A DNA stretch of 22,306 nt from Oscillospiraceae bacterium (GTDB lineage Bacteria; Bacillota; Clostridia; Oscillospirales; UBA929). Shown one piece after another: positions 13,646-21,344 of the stretch (the stretch's first letter is position 1; each line of letters starts with the position of its first letter). The notes below the pieces were generated by a model, which saw only the letters and a list, made by a program, of their open reading frames with translations, was not told the DNA's origin and did no database searches. The stretch spans positions 1 through 22,306 of the forward strand of contig JAITQI010000174.1 in assembly GCA_031289065.1 (NCBI GenBank), read 5' to 3'. Position numbers and translations under genes: made by a program.

Positions 13646-14797
13646 CTATACGTTCGTTTCCGCCTGTTCCAGGAGGTCGCCGATGACCTGATTGGAGACC
13701 AGGAAGCCCTTTTCGGTGAGGCGCCAGCGGCCGTCCGACCGGGCGGCCAGACCCCGGGACTCTTGCAGTTCCAAGCGGCGCTCGATGGCGTCGAAGCTGA
13801 CCCGGAAGTCCCGGGTGTATTCGTTGCCCGAAATGCCGTGGGCGGTGCGCAGGCGGAGCATCAGATATTCCCCGGCCCGCTCCAGGGGGGGGATGTCCTC
13901 CATTTCGGCCACCAGGGCGTCGCCTTGGTGGATGCCGTCGATGTAGGTTTTGAGGTCTTTCACATACGACCAGCGGCGGCCCCCGCAGTCCGAATGGGCG
14001 GCCGGGCCGAGGCCCACATAGGGCTGCACCGTCCAATACTTCATGTTGTGGCGGCACTCGTAGCCCGGGCGGCAGAAGTTGGAGATCTCATAGTGGACAA
14101 ACCCCGCCGCCTTGAGGGCTTCGGCGGTGTCCAGGTACATGTCGGCCTGGAGGTCGTCGTCGGGGAAGGCGTATTCGTGGCGCATGAGGTGCAGGGGAGT
14201 GCCCTCCTCCAGCTTGAGGCCGTAGCAGGACAGATGTTCCGGCTTGAGGGACAGGGCCTTTTCCAGCGTCCGGCCCCAGTCCGCCCGGGTCTGGCCGGGC
14301 AGGCCGTACAGCAGATCGACGCTCAGGTTGCCGAACCCGGCTGCCCGGGCCGCCTGAAAGGCCTCCTCCGCTTGGGCGGCGGTGTGGGGGCGGCCCAGCA
14401 GGCGCAGCATGTCGTCGTCAAAGGACTGCACCCCGATGGACAGGCGGTTGAAGCCCTGTTTTTTCAGTTTTTTGAGGGTTTTGGGGTCGAGGCTGTCCGG
14501 ATTGCCCTCCAGGGTGATCTCCGGGCTGGAGGACAGGGGATACAGCTTGCCCAGCAGATCGAGCAGCGCGCCGAGGCGCTTTGGCCCCAGGAGGGAGGGC
14601 GTTCCGCCGCCGAAATAAACCGTGTCCAGCACGTGTTTGGCCATGGAGGGGGCGGTCTCCCGGATGTGCTGGGTCAGCGCCGCCAAATATTCGTCCCAGG
14701 CGCTCTCGTCGGTCGTCGGCAGAGAGTAGAAGTCGCAATAGGCGCACTTGCTCCGGCAAAAGGGGATGTGAAGATACAGCCCCACCGTCTGGCCCAA
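13646..14797 (-). CDS. hemW: HemW-like radical SAM protein
   Basis: The 383-residue protein has the radical SAM cluster motif at its N-terminus: LYLHIPFCRSKCAYCDF with Cys14, Cys18 and Cys21 binding the 4Fe-4S cluster. Then come VYFGGGTPSLL, ITLEGNPDSL, RLSIGVQSFDD and VDLLYGLPGQT, as in the coproporphyrinogen oxidase-like family. CRHNMKYW holds the HNxxYW motif that marks HemW, a heme-handling chaperone, rather than true HemN. The C-terminal winged domain is present. I prefer TTG at 14797, since GGAGG is eight bases upstream and the product then begins like other HemW. ATG at 14812 would add five residues with a weak site. It has its own promoter and is divergent from the MATE gene. Confidence 0.92.
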   Translation of the reverse strand: MGQTVGLYLHIPFCRSKCAYCDFYSLPTTDESAWDEYLAALTQHIRETAPSMAKHVLDTVYFGGGTPSLLGPKRLGALLDLLGKLYPLSSSPEITLEGNPDSLDPKTLKKLKKQGFNRLSIGVQSFDDDMLRLLGRPHTAAQAEEAFQAARAAGFGNLSVDLLYGLPGQTRADWGRTLEKALSLKPEHLSCYGLKLEEGTPLHLMRHEYAFPDDDLQADMYLDTAEALKAAGFVHYEISNFCRPGYECRHNMKYWTVQPYVGLGPAAHSDCGGRRWSYVKDLKTYIDGIHQGDALVAEMEDIPPLERAGEYLMLRLRTAHGISGNEYTRDFRVSFDAIERRLELQESRGLAARSDGRWRLTEKGFLVSNQVIGDLLEQAETNV

Positions 14798-14839
14798 GAC
14801 AAACACCTCCATTGTCCGCCTCGGAGGCGGATTTTCTTT

Positions 14840-14868
14840 ATCATAGCATGGGAGAGGGGGGAAGTCAA
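14840..14868 (-). promoter_or_regulatory. Promoter of hemW
   Basis: On the minus strand TTGACT (14863-14868), 17 bases, TATGAT (14840-14845). The -35 box lies at the edge of the TTGACAATGG-family repeat at 14867. Confidence 0.75.
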
Positions 14869-14943
14869 TTGACGAATTGACAGTTGGCAATGGTCAATTG
14901 ACGAAGGGGGAACCTCAACCCCCGCCTGACCATTGTCAATTGA
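14865..14943. repeat. Repeat copy between hemW and the MATE gene
   Basis: Words TCAATTGAC, AATTGACA, CAATGGTCAATTGAC and, inverted, GACCATTGTCAATTGA occur within 79 bases. CAATGGTC (14888-14895) pairs with GACCATTG (14928-14935), enclosing GGGGG/CCCCC. This is a rearranged copy of the family at 1-106. Confidence 0.65.
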
Positions 14944-14944
14944 T

Positions 14945-14974
14945 TTGCGCCCCCGCCCACCTTTGTGATACAAT
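14945..14974 (+). promoter_or_regulatory. Promoter of the MATE transporter gene
   Basis: TTGCGC (14945-14950), 18 bases, TACAAT (14969-14974) with extended TGA before the -10. The start codon is about 35 bases downstream. Confidence 0.6.
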
Positions 14975-15008
14975 AACAAAAATTCAACCGCCGAACGGGG
15001 GCCTGCTC

Positions 15009-16385
15009 ATGGACGCCCAAATATCCAACCATCCGCTGGCGCGGGAAAACCTGGGACGGCTGATCGCCCGGTTTTCGCTGCCCAGCGTCGTCTCCATGCT
15101 GGTCAGCGCCCTGTACAATATCGTGGATCAGGTCTTCATCGGCCACCGGTTGGGCCCTGTGGGCAACGCGGCCACCAACGTGGACTTTCCCTTGGCCCTG
15201 CTGGCCCTGTCCCTGGGCCTGCTCTTCGGCATCGGCGGGGCGGCCAACATCAGCCTGGCCCTGGGGGCGGGGGAAAAAGAGCGGGCGGCCCGGACGGCGG
15301 GCTGCGCCGTCTTCTGGCTGGCCGTGAGCGGGGTGGCGCTGGCCGCCGTCGCCCGGGTGTTCCTGGAGCCGATTTTGGTGCTGTTCGGCGCCACCGACAC
15401 CGTTTTGCCCCTGGCCACGGCGTACACCGGCATCACCAGTCTGGGTCTGCCCTTCGCCATTTTGGCCAGCGGGGTGAGCGCCCTGCTCCGGGCCGACGGG
15501 CGGCCGGGGTGCTCCATGCTGTGCATGGTGGTCGGCTGTGTCACCAACGCCTCCCTCGACGCGGTTCTCATGTTCGGCTTCGGATTGGGCATCGAGGGGG
15601 CGGCCTGGGCCACCGTCGTCGGGCAGTTCATCTCCTGCGCCATGGCCCTCTGCTTCCTGCGCCGCTGCCGGATGCTGCGCCTGACCAAAGACTGCTTCAA
15701 ACCCCGCCGGACGGTCACCCTGTCCATCCTGGCCCTGGGCGTGGCCAGCTGTTTCAACCAACTGGCCATGGCCGTGGTGCAGGTGGCCACCAACCAGGCC
15801 CTGCGCCGGTACGGGGCCCAGTCCCCCTTCGGCGGCGAGACGGCCCTGGCCTGCGCGGGCATCGTCTCCAAGGTCAACATGGTCTTCCTGTCGGTGGTCA
15901 TCGGCGTCGCCCAGGGCTGTCAGCCCATTTTGGGGTTCAACTACGGCGCGAAAAATTACCCCCGGGTGCGGCAGACCTACCGCCGGGCGCTGACCCTGGC
16001 CCTGGTGTTTTCCACGGCGGGGTTCCTGTGCTTTCAGCTCTTCCCCCGGTTCCTCATCGGGCTGTTCGGCGGCGGGGACGCCGCGTATTTCACCTTCGCC
16101 GAACGCTATTTCCGGGTCTTCCTCCTGTGCGCCTTCCTCAACGGCATACAGCCGGTCACCGCCAACTTTTTCACCGCCATCGGCAAGGCCTTCAAGGGCC
16201 TGTTCATCTCCCTGACCCGGCAGATTCTGTTCCTGCTGCCCCTGGTGATCGTCCTGCCCCTCTTCTTCGGCATCGACGGCATCCTGTACGCCGGCCCCGT
16301 GGCCGACGCCGCCATGGCCGCCCTGGCGATGGCCCTGATCACCTCCGAAATGAGGGGCCTCCGGCGGCTGGAAGGCCCCGCGTAA
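15009..16385 (+). CDS. MATE-family multidrug/cation antiporter
   Basis: The 458-residue membrane protein has about 12 hydrophobic segments in two halves of six. The MATE hallmark LIARFSLPSVVSMLVSALYN is followed by IVDQVFIGH near residues 20-48. SALLRADGRPGCSM (about 160) and IGVAQGCQPILGFNYGA (about 300) are the usual family loops, and PVTANFFTAIGKAFKG (about 380) is typical of the DinF/NorM-like clostridial branch. It should export drugs or metabolites using a Na+ or H+ gradient; the substrate is unknown. ATG at 15009 follows GGGGG. The longer frame from 14877 is repeat DNA. No clear terminator follows. Confidence 0.93.
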   Translation: MDAQISNHPLARENLGRLIARFSLPSVVSMLVSALYNIVDQVFIGHRLGPVGNAATNVDFPLALLALSLGLLFGIGGAANISLALGAGEKERAARTAGCAVFWLAVSGVALAAVARVFLEPILVLFGATDTVLPLATAYTGITSLGLPFAILASGVSALLRADGRPGCSMLCMVVGCVTNASLDAVLMFGFGLGIEGAAWATVVGQFISCAMALCFLRRCRMLRLTKDCFKPRRTVTLSILALGVASCFNQLAMAVVQVATNQALRRYGAQSPFGGETALACAGIVSKVNMVFLSVVIGVAQGCQPILGFNYGAKNYPRVRQTYRRALTLALVFSTAGFLCFQLFPRFLIGLFGGGDAAYFTFAERYFRVFLLCAFLNGIQPVTANFFTAIGKAFKGLFISLTRQILFLLPLVIVLPLFFGIDGILYAGPVADAAMAALAMALITSEMRGLRRLEGPA

Positions 16386-16458
16386 AAAACGCAAGCCCGC
16401 CAAACAACAATCATTTCCACGCATGATTCGTTTCATTTCGGTAAAACGTAAGGGGGAA

Positions 16459-16480
16459 GCGGCGTTCGTCCGCTGACCGC
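16459..16480. repeat. Short hairpin fragment shared with 21324-21345
   Basis: The 22 bases GCGG-x-GTTCGTCCGCTG-x-CCG match 21324-21345 at 20 of 22 positions. GCGG pairs with CCGC. It lies upstream of pdaA. Confidence 0.5.
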
Positions 16481-16543
16481 CCCAGCGAAAAAGACGCCGC
16501 CCCCCATGTGCCCCAACGGGACAGGGTCAAGCGCGGCGCGGAA

Positions 16544-17320
16544 ATGGATGATGCGACGATGAAAACCAAACGGGCCCTGCCCCTGCTGGCGGCCCTCTGC
16601 CTGACCGTCCTGCTTGTCCCCCCGGCCCGGGCCGGGAATGGCAACTGGGGCCTGAGCTTCCCCAAAGGCGGGGGCGCGCCCCTCGGCGGCGCCACCGCGG
16701 AATACCTGGCGAAATACGACGCCGCCTACCTGGGGGACACCGGCAAGAAGGTCATCTACCTGACCTTCGACGCAGGCTACGAAAACGGCAGCCTGCCCCC
16801 CATTCTCGACGCCCTGAAAAAGCACAGCGCCCCCGCCGCCTTCTTCGTGGTGGGGCACTTCGTGAAGTCCGCCCCGGAGCTGACCCGCCGTCTGTGCGAG
16901 GAGGGGCATGTGGTGGGCAACCACACCTTCCACCACCCGGACATGTCCAAAATCGCCGACGAGGAGAGCTTCCGGGCCGAACTGGCCGAACTGGAGACCC
17001 TGTTCCGGGAGACCACCGGACGGGAGATGTCCCACTATTACCGCCCGCCCCAGGGCAAATACCGAGAGAGCAACCTGGCCCAAGCCCAGCGCCTGGGCTA
17101 TAAGACGGTGTTCTGGAGCCTGGCCTACGTGGATTGGATTCAGGAAAAACAGCCCACCCGGGAACAGGCCCTGGCCAAACTCACCGCCCGCATCCACCCC
17201 GGCGCGGTGGTCCTGCTCCACAGCACATCCCAAACCAACGCCGAAATCATGGACGACCTCCTCACCCGCTGGGAATCGGAAGGCTACACCTTCGGCCATT
17301 TGGACGACCTGTTCGCGTGA
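16544..17320 (+). CDS. pdaA: PdaA-type polysaccharide deacetylase (spore cortex muramic delta-lactam)
   Basis: The 258-residue protein has a signal peptide (KTKRALPLLAALCLTVLL, then PARAG) and a NodB deacetylase domain. Motif 1 is YLTFDAGYENG (Asp76), where TFD-x-GYENG marks PdaA rather than general TFDDG enzymes. Motif 2 is NHTFHHPD (His127, His131), motif 3 is YYRPPQGKY, then WSLAYVDW and the His motif PGAVVLLHS (His226). PdaA removes acetyl from muramic acid so that delta-lactam forms in spore cortex. The gene therefore indicates sporulation. Possible starts are ATG 16544 and ATG 16559; neither has a strong ribosome binding site, and both keep the signal peptide. I saw no clear sigma-G promoter. 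A strong terminator follows. Confidence 0.92.
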   Translation: MDDATMKTKRALPLLAALCLTVLLVPPARAGNGNWGLSFPKGGGAPLGGATAEYLAKYDAAYLGDTGKKVIYLTFDAGYENGSLPPILDALKKHSAPAAFFVVGHFVKSAPELTRRLCEEGHVVGNHTFHHPDMSKIADEESFRAELAELETLFRETTGREMSHYYRPPQGKYRESNLAQAQRLGYKTVFWSLAYVDWIQEKQPTREQALAKLTARIHPGAVVLLHSTSQTNAEIMDDLLTRWESEGYTFGHLDDLFA

Positions 17321-17374
17321 AACGGCGGCTGTTGCGGTGCGCAACCAATCTTGGTGCGCACGCTGAAAGCGAAA

Positions 17375-17417
17375 AGCGGCCTGAACCCTTTGTGGGGGTT
17401 CGGGCCGCTTTTTGTGC
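17375..17417. terminator. Bidirectional terminator between pdaA and the XRE gene
   Basis: AGCGGCCTGAACCC pairs with GGGTTCGGGCCGCT and is followed by TTTTTG. The opposite strand gives CCGCTTTTCGC, so it can serve both converging genes. Confidence 0.85.
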
Positions 17418-17441
17418 CGCTTGGGAATCGGAGGGTACGGA

Positions 17442-17768
17442 TTATGCCGTCGGCTTTTTGGTTTGAGTGCGCTCGAAGGCAACCAGCGTTTGCAACGTTT
17501 TTTGCCCTCGCTTGTCCAGCGTTCGGTATTGGCGAAGGAGTTCCAGTTCGTCGTCGGTTAGATATTCGCTGTTGCGATTGTCCCGGCCCAACAGGTAATC
17601 TATGCTGACGGCAAACAGTTCGGCCAACATGCGCAGGGAGTCATAGTTCATGTGGCGTTGGTTGGTTTCGTACAAGGCGTAGGCTTGGCGGGAGATATTC
17701 AGCCGCTTGGCTACGTCGTCCTGCGTCATCTGTTTTTCGCGCCGCAGCGCCAGCAATCTCAATTCCAT
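17442..17768 (-). CDS. XRE-family transcriptional regulator
   Basis: The 108-residue DNA-binding protein has an HTH_3 domain in the first 62 residues. LRLLALRREKQMTQDDVAKR and LNISRQAYALYETNQ form the helix-turn-helix, and MLAELFAVSIDYLLGRD is the usual end of the domain. The tail (LTDDELELLRQYRTLDKRGQ) is a helical region common in clostridial XRE repressors, probably for dimerisation. ATG at 17768 has AGGAGGGG eight bases upstream; the longer frame to 17864 has no such site. The small transcript starting near 17893 is divergent and about 90 bases away, so it is a natural target candidate. That link is inferred. Confidence 0.9.
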   Translation of the reverse strand: MELRLLALRREKQMTQDDVAKRLNISRQAYALYETNQRHMNYDSLRMLAELFAVSIDYLLGRDNRNSEYLTDDELELLRQYRTLDKRGQKTLQTLVAFERTQTKKPTA

Positions 17769-17858
17769 CGCGTATCCCCTCCTGTGGCAAGCGTAGGGCA
17801 AACGGAGGGAAGATTCAACAGAGGCAACATATCGTAGAAAATATTCCATTAAACGTAT

Positions 17859-17886
17859 TTGCAAGGCAACAAATTGGTGCTATCAT
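17859..17886 (+). promoter_or_regulatory. Promoter of the small Cys-rich protein transcript
   Basis: TTGCAA (17859-17864), 16 bases, TATCAT (17881-17886) with an extended TGC. A stem GCGGGG/CCCCGC (17892-17907) lies at the predicted 5' end. The leader to 18075 is about 180 bases. Confidence 0.5.
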
Positions 17887-17999
17887 GGGAGGCGGGGACG
17901 CCCCCGCAAAATGCTGATAGCGGATGAAAAGCGACAACGCCTCGCCGTCAAATGGTTCATTGCTCACCGCGCTACGCATCAATAAATAGTCTGTTTTCT

Positions 18000-18062
18000 A
18001 TGGTTGTCTTCATCCTGGAAAGCATTGTTGTGGGAATCATTAGTGAGTTTCAAGACGATTAG
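18000..18062 (+). CDS. Possible 20-residue hydrophobic leader peptide
   Basis: The reading frame from ATG 18000 gives MVVFILESIVVGIISEF and three acidic residues, one possible membrane segment. The stop codon TAG overlaps the AGGAGGTGAT of the next frame, which would allow coupling. There is no ribosome binding site before 18000. An in-frame ATG at 17952 would give 36 residues and also lacks one. It may be fortuitous. Confidence 0.3.
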   Translation: MVVFILESIVVGIISEFQDD

Positions 18063-18075
18063 GAGGTGATTACAT

Positions 18076-18195
18076 ATGGAACGCCGTTGCTCTATCTGCC
18101 GCTATGCCGAGTGGGATTCACAAAAAAGACGGTATTGGTGCCGCAGACACAGTCGGAGCGTGGATGGTGACGACAGATGCGATTGCTTTGAGTAA
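18076..18195 (+). CDS. 39-residue Cys-rich, putative zinc-binding protein
   Basis: The product begins MERRCSICRYAEWD and contains Cys5, Cys8, Cys22, His25, Cys35 and Cys37, ending CDCFE. A CxxC pair, a WCRRH and a closing DxRCDCF pattern are seen in many short clostridial proteins of unknown function and suggest one zinc site. The ribosome binding site AGGAGGTGAT is a ten-base match to the 16S tail, six bases from ATG, which is strong support for translation. It lies on a small transcript divergent from the XRE gene and ends before a bidirectional hairpin. Confidence 0.7.
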   Translation: MERRCSICRYAEWDSQKRRYWCRRHSRSVDGDDRCDCFE

Positions 18196-18227
18196 TCGCG
18201 CCACCACGAGTAAACCATCCGGGAAAA

Positions 18228-18258
18228 CGTCCCTCCGCTTCTGGGGAGGGACGCTTTT
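18228..18258. terminator. Bidirectional terminator between the Cys-rich gene and the GNAT gene
   Basis: CGTCCCTCC pairs with GGAGGGACG over a GCTTCTGG loop, followed by CTTTTCTG. The minus strand reads GGACGTTTTCCC, so it may also end the GNAT transcript. Confidence 0.75.
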
Positions 18259-18299
18259 CTGACCGCTGTGGGCACACAACATTTCGGTCACGCCCCGCG

Positions 18300-19199
18300 T
18301 CACACCCCCCTTACCAACACAACCTCCGCCGTCTGAAACACATACCCCATACCCTCCAACGCCCGGGCCATGGGCTCGTTGGCCGTGTCGATGTCGGCGT
18401 AGATTTTTTTCACGCCGTGTTCCGTCAGCACACGGGTGCCCTCGGCCAGCAGGGCGTTGACATGCCCCCGCCCCCGCCGTTCGGGGAGGACGCCGATGTA
18501 GTTGATGGCCCCCACCGTGTCGCCCAACCGCTGGGGCACAATCAGCCCGACGAGGTCGTCCCCCTGGTAGGCCAGCCGCCACCAGTCGGAGTCGTAGTGT
18601 AGCGTTTTGAGGCCGTCCACATAAATCCGGGCGGCCTCGTCCGCGCCCAGGGCCGCCGCGTCCGCCGCCATCAGGCTGTCCAACGTGCCCACCGTCACCC
18701 GCTGAACCGTCTCCAGAAACAGCGCCTCCCCCGTCTGGGCGACACTCTTAAAGGCGAGCCCCTCCATAACCGGCGGCGGCGTCTCCTTTTCATAGGTGTA
18801 GCTCTTTTTCTCCTGGGCCGCCGCGAACCCGGCCGCCAGGAAAAGCCGCCGGATATCCGAAAATGTCGGCCCGTCGTCGTACAAATTGTAGGACACCATG
18901 CGGGCTTCCGGCCTCCCGGCCAGGCGAATCCCCTCCGACAACAGCGCCGGGCCGTCGGGCCGGGTCGGCTCCGTCAGGGCGAAATCCATGATTTCCAGCT
19001 CCGTCGGCAACCCCGCCGCAAAACACACCCCGCCGACCAAACCGCCCCCGTCTTCCTCGAAGACAAAGCACCCCTCCGGCCGGACAAAGCCCTTGCCCAA
19101 CCACCGTTCCGCGTTCCGCCCGTATTGTTTCGCCGCGCCGCCCAATCCGTCGAGCCCCGCAAAATCCGCCCCAGCGCCCCCCAAAAGCCGAACCTCCAT
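18300..19199 (-). CDS. GNAT-family N-acetyltransferase
   Basis: The 299-residue protein has a clear GNAT domain in its C-terminal half. INYIGVLPERRGRGHVNALL (about 230-249) holds the acetyl-CoA motif A (R-x-x-G-x-G form, RRGRGH). IYADIDTANEPMARALEGMGY (about 265-285) is motif B with the usual N-x-x-M-x-x-x-L-x-x-x-G-Y. The N-terminal half is probably a second, degenerate GNAT fold, which fits the length. Substrate is unknown. ATG at 19199 has AGAGGTG eight to ten bases upstream. A possible -10 TATACT lies at 19250-19255 on the minus strand, but its -35 is poor. Confidence 0.88.
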   Translation of the reverse strand: MEVRLLGGAGADFAGLDGLGGAAKQYGRNAERWLGKGFVRPEGCFVFEEDGGGLVGGVCFAAGLPTELEIMDFALTEPTRPDGPALLSEGIRLAGRPEARMVSYNLYDDGPTFSDIRRLFLAAGFAAAQEKKSYTYEKETPPPVMEGLAFKSVAQTGEALFLETVQRVTVGTLDSLMAADAAALGADEAARIYVDGLKTLHYDSDWWRLAYQGDDLVGLIVPQRLGDTVGAINYIGVLPERRGRGHVNALLAEGTRVLTEHGVKKIYADIDTANEPMARALEGMGYVFQTAEVVLVRGV

Positions 19200-19361
19200 A
19201 TGAAAAACACCTCTTAAAATTATTTTTCCCCGCTGTAGAAATCAGTTACAGTATACCGCCCCAGGGCATCGAAGGGAAGTCCTAAATTTTTAAGTCCTCG
19301 CTCCGAGGGGGGCGGAGGGAAAGCGTTGGCGGGAAAATATCCGCCCAAAGTTTTTTTCGGA

Positions 19362-19391
19362 TTGACAACACCCAGTCGGCTGTGATACAAT
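19362..19391 (+). promoter_or_regulatory. Promoter of the tRNA operon
   Basis: TTGACA (19362-19367), 18 bases, TACAAT (19386-19391) with extended TGA. The first tRNA begins 14 bases downstream. Confidence 0.85.
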
Positions 19392-19405
19392 ATAAAAACA
19401 GTCGG

Positions 19406-19494
19406 GCCGGAGTGGCGAAACTGGCAGACGCCCGGGACTTAAAATCCCGTGACCCGAAAGGGTCGTACCGGTTCGAGCCCGGTCTCCGGCACCA
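19406..19494 (+). tRNA. tRNA-Leu (anticodon UAA)
   Basis: Acceptor arm GCCGGAG/CTCCGGC, anticodon loop CTTAAAA in a CGGGA/TCCCG stem (anticodon UAA), a long variable arm (GACCCGAAAGGGTC) as expected for a class II tRNA, T arm with GGTTCGAGC, and an encoded CCA. It reads UUA/UUG codons. Confidence 0.96.
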
Positions 19495-19516
19495 AGCCGC
19501 CGGAACCGTTTAATAT

Positions 19517-19593
<77 letters not shown>

Positions 19594-19598
19594 AAAAA

Positions 19599-19632
19599 GC
19601 CCCGCGGCCTCAAAGGCTGCGGGGCCGGTTTC
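19599..19632 (+). terminator. Terminator-like hairpin after the tRNA genes
   Basis: GCCCCGC-G-GCC pairs with GGC-T-GCGGGGC around TCAAA, followed by a modest CGGTTTCTG tail. Confidence 0.6.
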
Positions 19633-19708
19633 TGCCCACGGAACCCGCCCGCCTGGGCCGCCCGTCTTACCGCCCCCAAAACAACCCCGCCCCGCCCCAA
19701 ATTGGGGG

Positions 19709-19737
19709 TTGCATTTTCCCCCGGTATCTGTTACAAT
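19709..19737 (+). promoter_or_regulatory. Promoter of rpmB
   Basis: TTGCAT (19709-19714), 17 bases, TACAAT (19732-19737). Confidence 0.7.
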
Positions 19738-19787
19738 AAAAATCGCGTCCCCATAGGGCACGATGATAAGGCGAGGAGGTGTGAAAA

Positions 19788-19976
19788 ATGGCAAAATGTG
19801 ATTACTGCGACAAGGGCGTGACCTTTGGTATTGCCCTCTCCCACTCCCACAGGCGCTCGAACCGTTCCTGGAAGCCAAACGTCAAGCGCGTCAAAGCGTT
19901 GGTGAACGGTGCGCCGTGCCATGTGCATGCCTGCACTCGCTGTTTGCGCTCGGGCAAAGTGGTTCGCGCCGTGTGA
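19788..19976 (+). CDS. rpmB: 50S ribosomal protein L28
   Basis: The 62-residue protein starts MAKCDYCDKGVTFG and contains SHSHRRSNRSWKPNVK, the L28 signature that contacts 23S rRNA. Two Cys pairs (Cys4/Cys7 and Cys49/Cys52) make it the zinc-binding form of L28; the alternative form lacks these. GAGGAGG lies seven bases before ATG. It is monocistronic, with a promoter upstream and a long terminator downstream, as is common for rpmB. Confidence 0.97.
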   Translation: MAKCDYCDKGVTFGIALSHSHRRSNRSWKPNVKRVKALVNGAPCHVHACTRCLRSGKVVRAV

Positions 19977-19999
19977 CCCCGTCCGACGGATGGCAGAAG

Positions 20000-20052
20000 C
20001 CAGAGAACAGAAACCGAGGGAGTTTCCCTTCGTTTCCGGTCTCTGGTTTTTT
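20000..20052 (+). terminator. Rho-independent terminator of rpmB
   Basis: CCAGAGA and CAGAAACCGAGGGA on the left pair with CCCTTCGTTTC and TCTCTGG on the right, followed by TTTTTTCG. Confidence 0.8.
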
Positions 20053-20138
20053 CGTTGCCCTTCTGTCAAGTTTTCCCCCGAAAACAACGATATATGAGTG
20101 AGAACATGGGATCTTTCTTTTTGACGGGAGGGGTACAA

Positions 20139-21299
20139 ATGATCCAAACCATCGTGGCCGGTACCAGTGAAATCGACGACGTAGCGCGTTCGGTTGAAGA
20201 TATTCGGCTCCAACTGGAGGCCGCCGGGCCGCTGAAGAAACATACGGTCGGCCTGTTGGCCTGCCATTACGAGTTTGTCCTGTCCGGCGTGGTGCGGGCG
20301 CTGAATGACGCGTTGCCCTTTGACGTGACCGGCACCATTACCGCCGCCCAGGCCGGGCACGGCGAGGTGGGCACCCTGCGCCTCTGCCTGACCGTTCTGA
20401 CCAGCGACGACGTGGAATTTATCACGGCGCTGACCCCGTCCCTGCTGGAAAACCCCGCCGACGCCATCCGGAAAACCTACGCCGCGGTCGCCCAGAAGGA
20501 CACCGCCCCCAGCCTGATTTTCGCCTTCGCCCCCTTCATGGTGGAAAATTCCGGCGACGATTACGTGGACGTGCTCTCCGAGCTGTCCGGCGGAGCCCCC
20601 TGCTTCGGCACCCTGGCCGTGGACGACACCCTGGACTTCTCCAACTGCTTCCTGGTTCACAACGGGCATCATTACCGCGATCACCTGGCTTTGGTGCTGG
20701 TGTACGGAGAGGTAAAGCCCCGCTTTTTTACCGCCACTATTTCCATGGACAAGGTCTTGGACAGGGCGGCCCTGGTGACCAAAAGCGCCGGGCACATCCT
20801 CATGGAGCTCAACGACCGCCCGGTGGCCGAATACTTCGAAAACCTGGGGCTGACCAAGGCCAGCGAGACCTCCTACGCCATGACCTCCCTGCCCTTCATG
20901 CTGGACTACAACGACGGCACCCCCTGGGTGTCCAAAGTGTTTATCGGCCTCACGCCGGAAAAATACGCCATCTGCGCCGGCACCATGCCCGAGGGGGCGT
21001 CCCTGTACATCGGCGTGTTTGACAAGCGGGACGTGCTCACCACCACCGGCGCGGCGGCCGACCAGATTGTCGAAGCCATAGAGGGCGCCTCCGGCCTGCT
21101 CATTTATTCCTGCATTTCCCGCAACATGACCCTCGGCTCGGATCAGCTGGCCGAACTGGATCTCTTCCGGGATAAGATCGGCGACAAGGTGCCCTTCATG
21201 ATGGCCTACTCCGGCGGCGAGCTCTGCCCCACCCAGGTCACCGACGGACACGCCATCAACCGCTTCCACAACAACGCTTTAATCGCCTGCGTGTTCTGA
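20139..21299 (+). CDS. FIST-domain sensory protein
   Basis: The 386-residue protein spans FIST_N (about residues 35-200: VGLLACHYEFVLSGVVRALN, then GTITAAQAGHGEVG and the FGTLAVDDTLDF segment) and FIST_C (about 215-370: SAGHILMELNDRPVAEYFEN, CISRNMTLG, FMMAYSGGELCPT). FIST proteins are cytoplasmic small-ligand sensors. Some, the NosP group, bind heme and report nitric oxide to a neighbouring kinase. A kinase gene follows here after 74 bases. Several His and Cys residues could bind a cofactor, but a heme ligand cannot be assigned by eye. ATG at 20139 has GGGAGGGG five to six bases upstream; earlier in-frame ATG codons lack such a site. Confidence 0.88.
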   Translation: MIQTIVAGTSEIDDVARSVEDIRLQLEAAGPLKKHTVGLLACHYEFVLSGVVRALNDALPFDVTGTITAAQAGHGEVGTLRLCLTVLTSDDVEFITALTPSLLENPADAIRKTYAAVAQKDTAPSLIFAFAPFMVENSGDDYVDVLSELSGGAPCFGTLAVDDTLDFSNCFLVHNGHHYRDHLALVLVYGEVKPRFFTATISMDKVLDRAALVTKSAGHILMELNDRPVAEYFENLGLTKASETSYAMTSLPFMLDYNDGTPWVSKVFIGLTPEKYAICAGTMPEGASLYIGVFDKRDVLTTTGAAADQIVEAIEGASGLLIYSCISRNMTLGSDQLAELDLFRDKIGDKVPFMMAYSGGELCPTQVTDGHAINRFHNNALIACVF

Positions 21300-21344
21300 G
21301 GACAGAAGACAGGGGACAGAAGGGCGGAGTTCGTCCGCTGTCCG
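21298..21344. repeat. GGACAG-family repeat and hairpin
   Basis: GAGGACAGAAGACAGGGGAC (21299 on) matches 11627-11646 almost exactly. GGACA (21314-21318) pairs with TGTCC (21339-21343), and GCGGA (21324-21328) with TCCGC (21334-21338). It overlaps the last bases of the FIST gene and may attenuate or process the transcript before the kinase gene. Confidence 0.6.

Noticed and set aside
13529..14872. A 447-codon open frame on the plus strand
   Set aside because: It is antisense to hemW, whose radical SAM and HNxxYW motifs are unmistakable, and it has no recognisable domain.
14865..16436. A 523-codon minus-strand open frame over the MATE gene
   Set aside because: It is Gln/Gly/His-rich shadow coding opposite a clear 12-helix transporter.
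17942..17986. A 24-codon frame starting at ATG 17911 in the leader of the Cys-rich gene
   Set aside because: It has no ribosome binding site and a mixed charged composition without a motif; nothing supports translation.
19731..21269. A 512-codon open frame on the minus strand opposite the FIST gene
   Set aside because: It is the GC-rich antisense shadow of the FIST gene, is Gly/Val/His-rich without motifs, lacks a ribosome binding site and crosses the rpmB gene.
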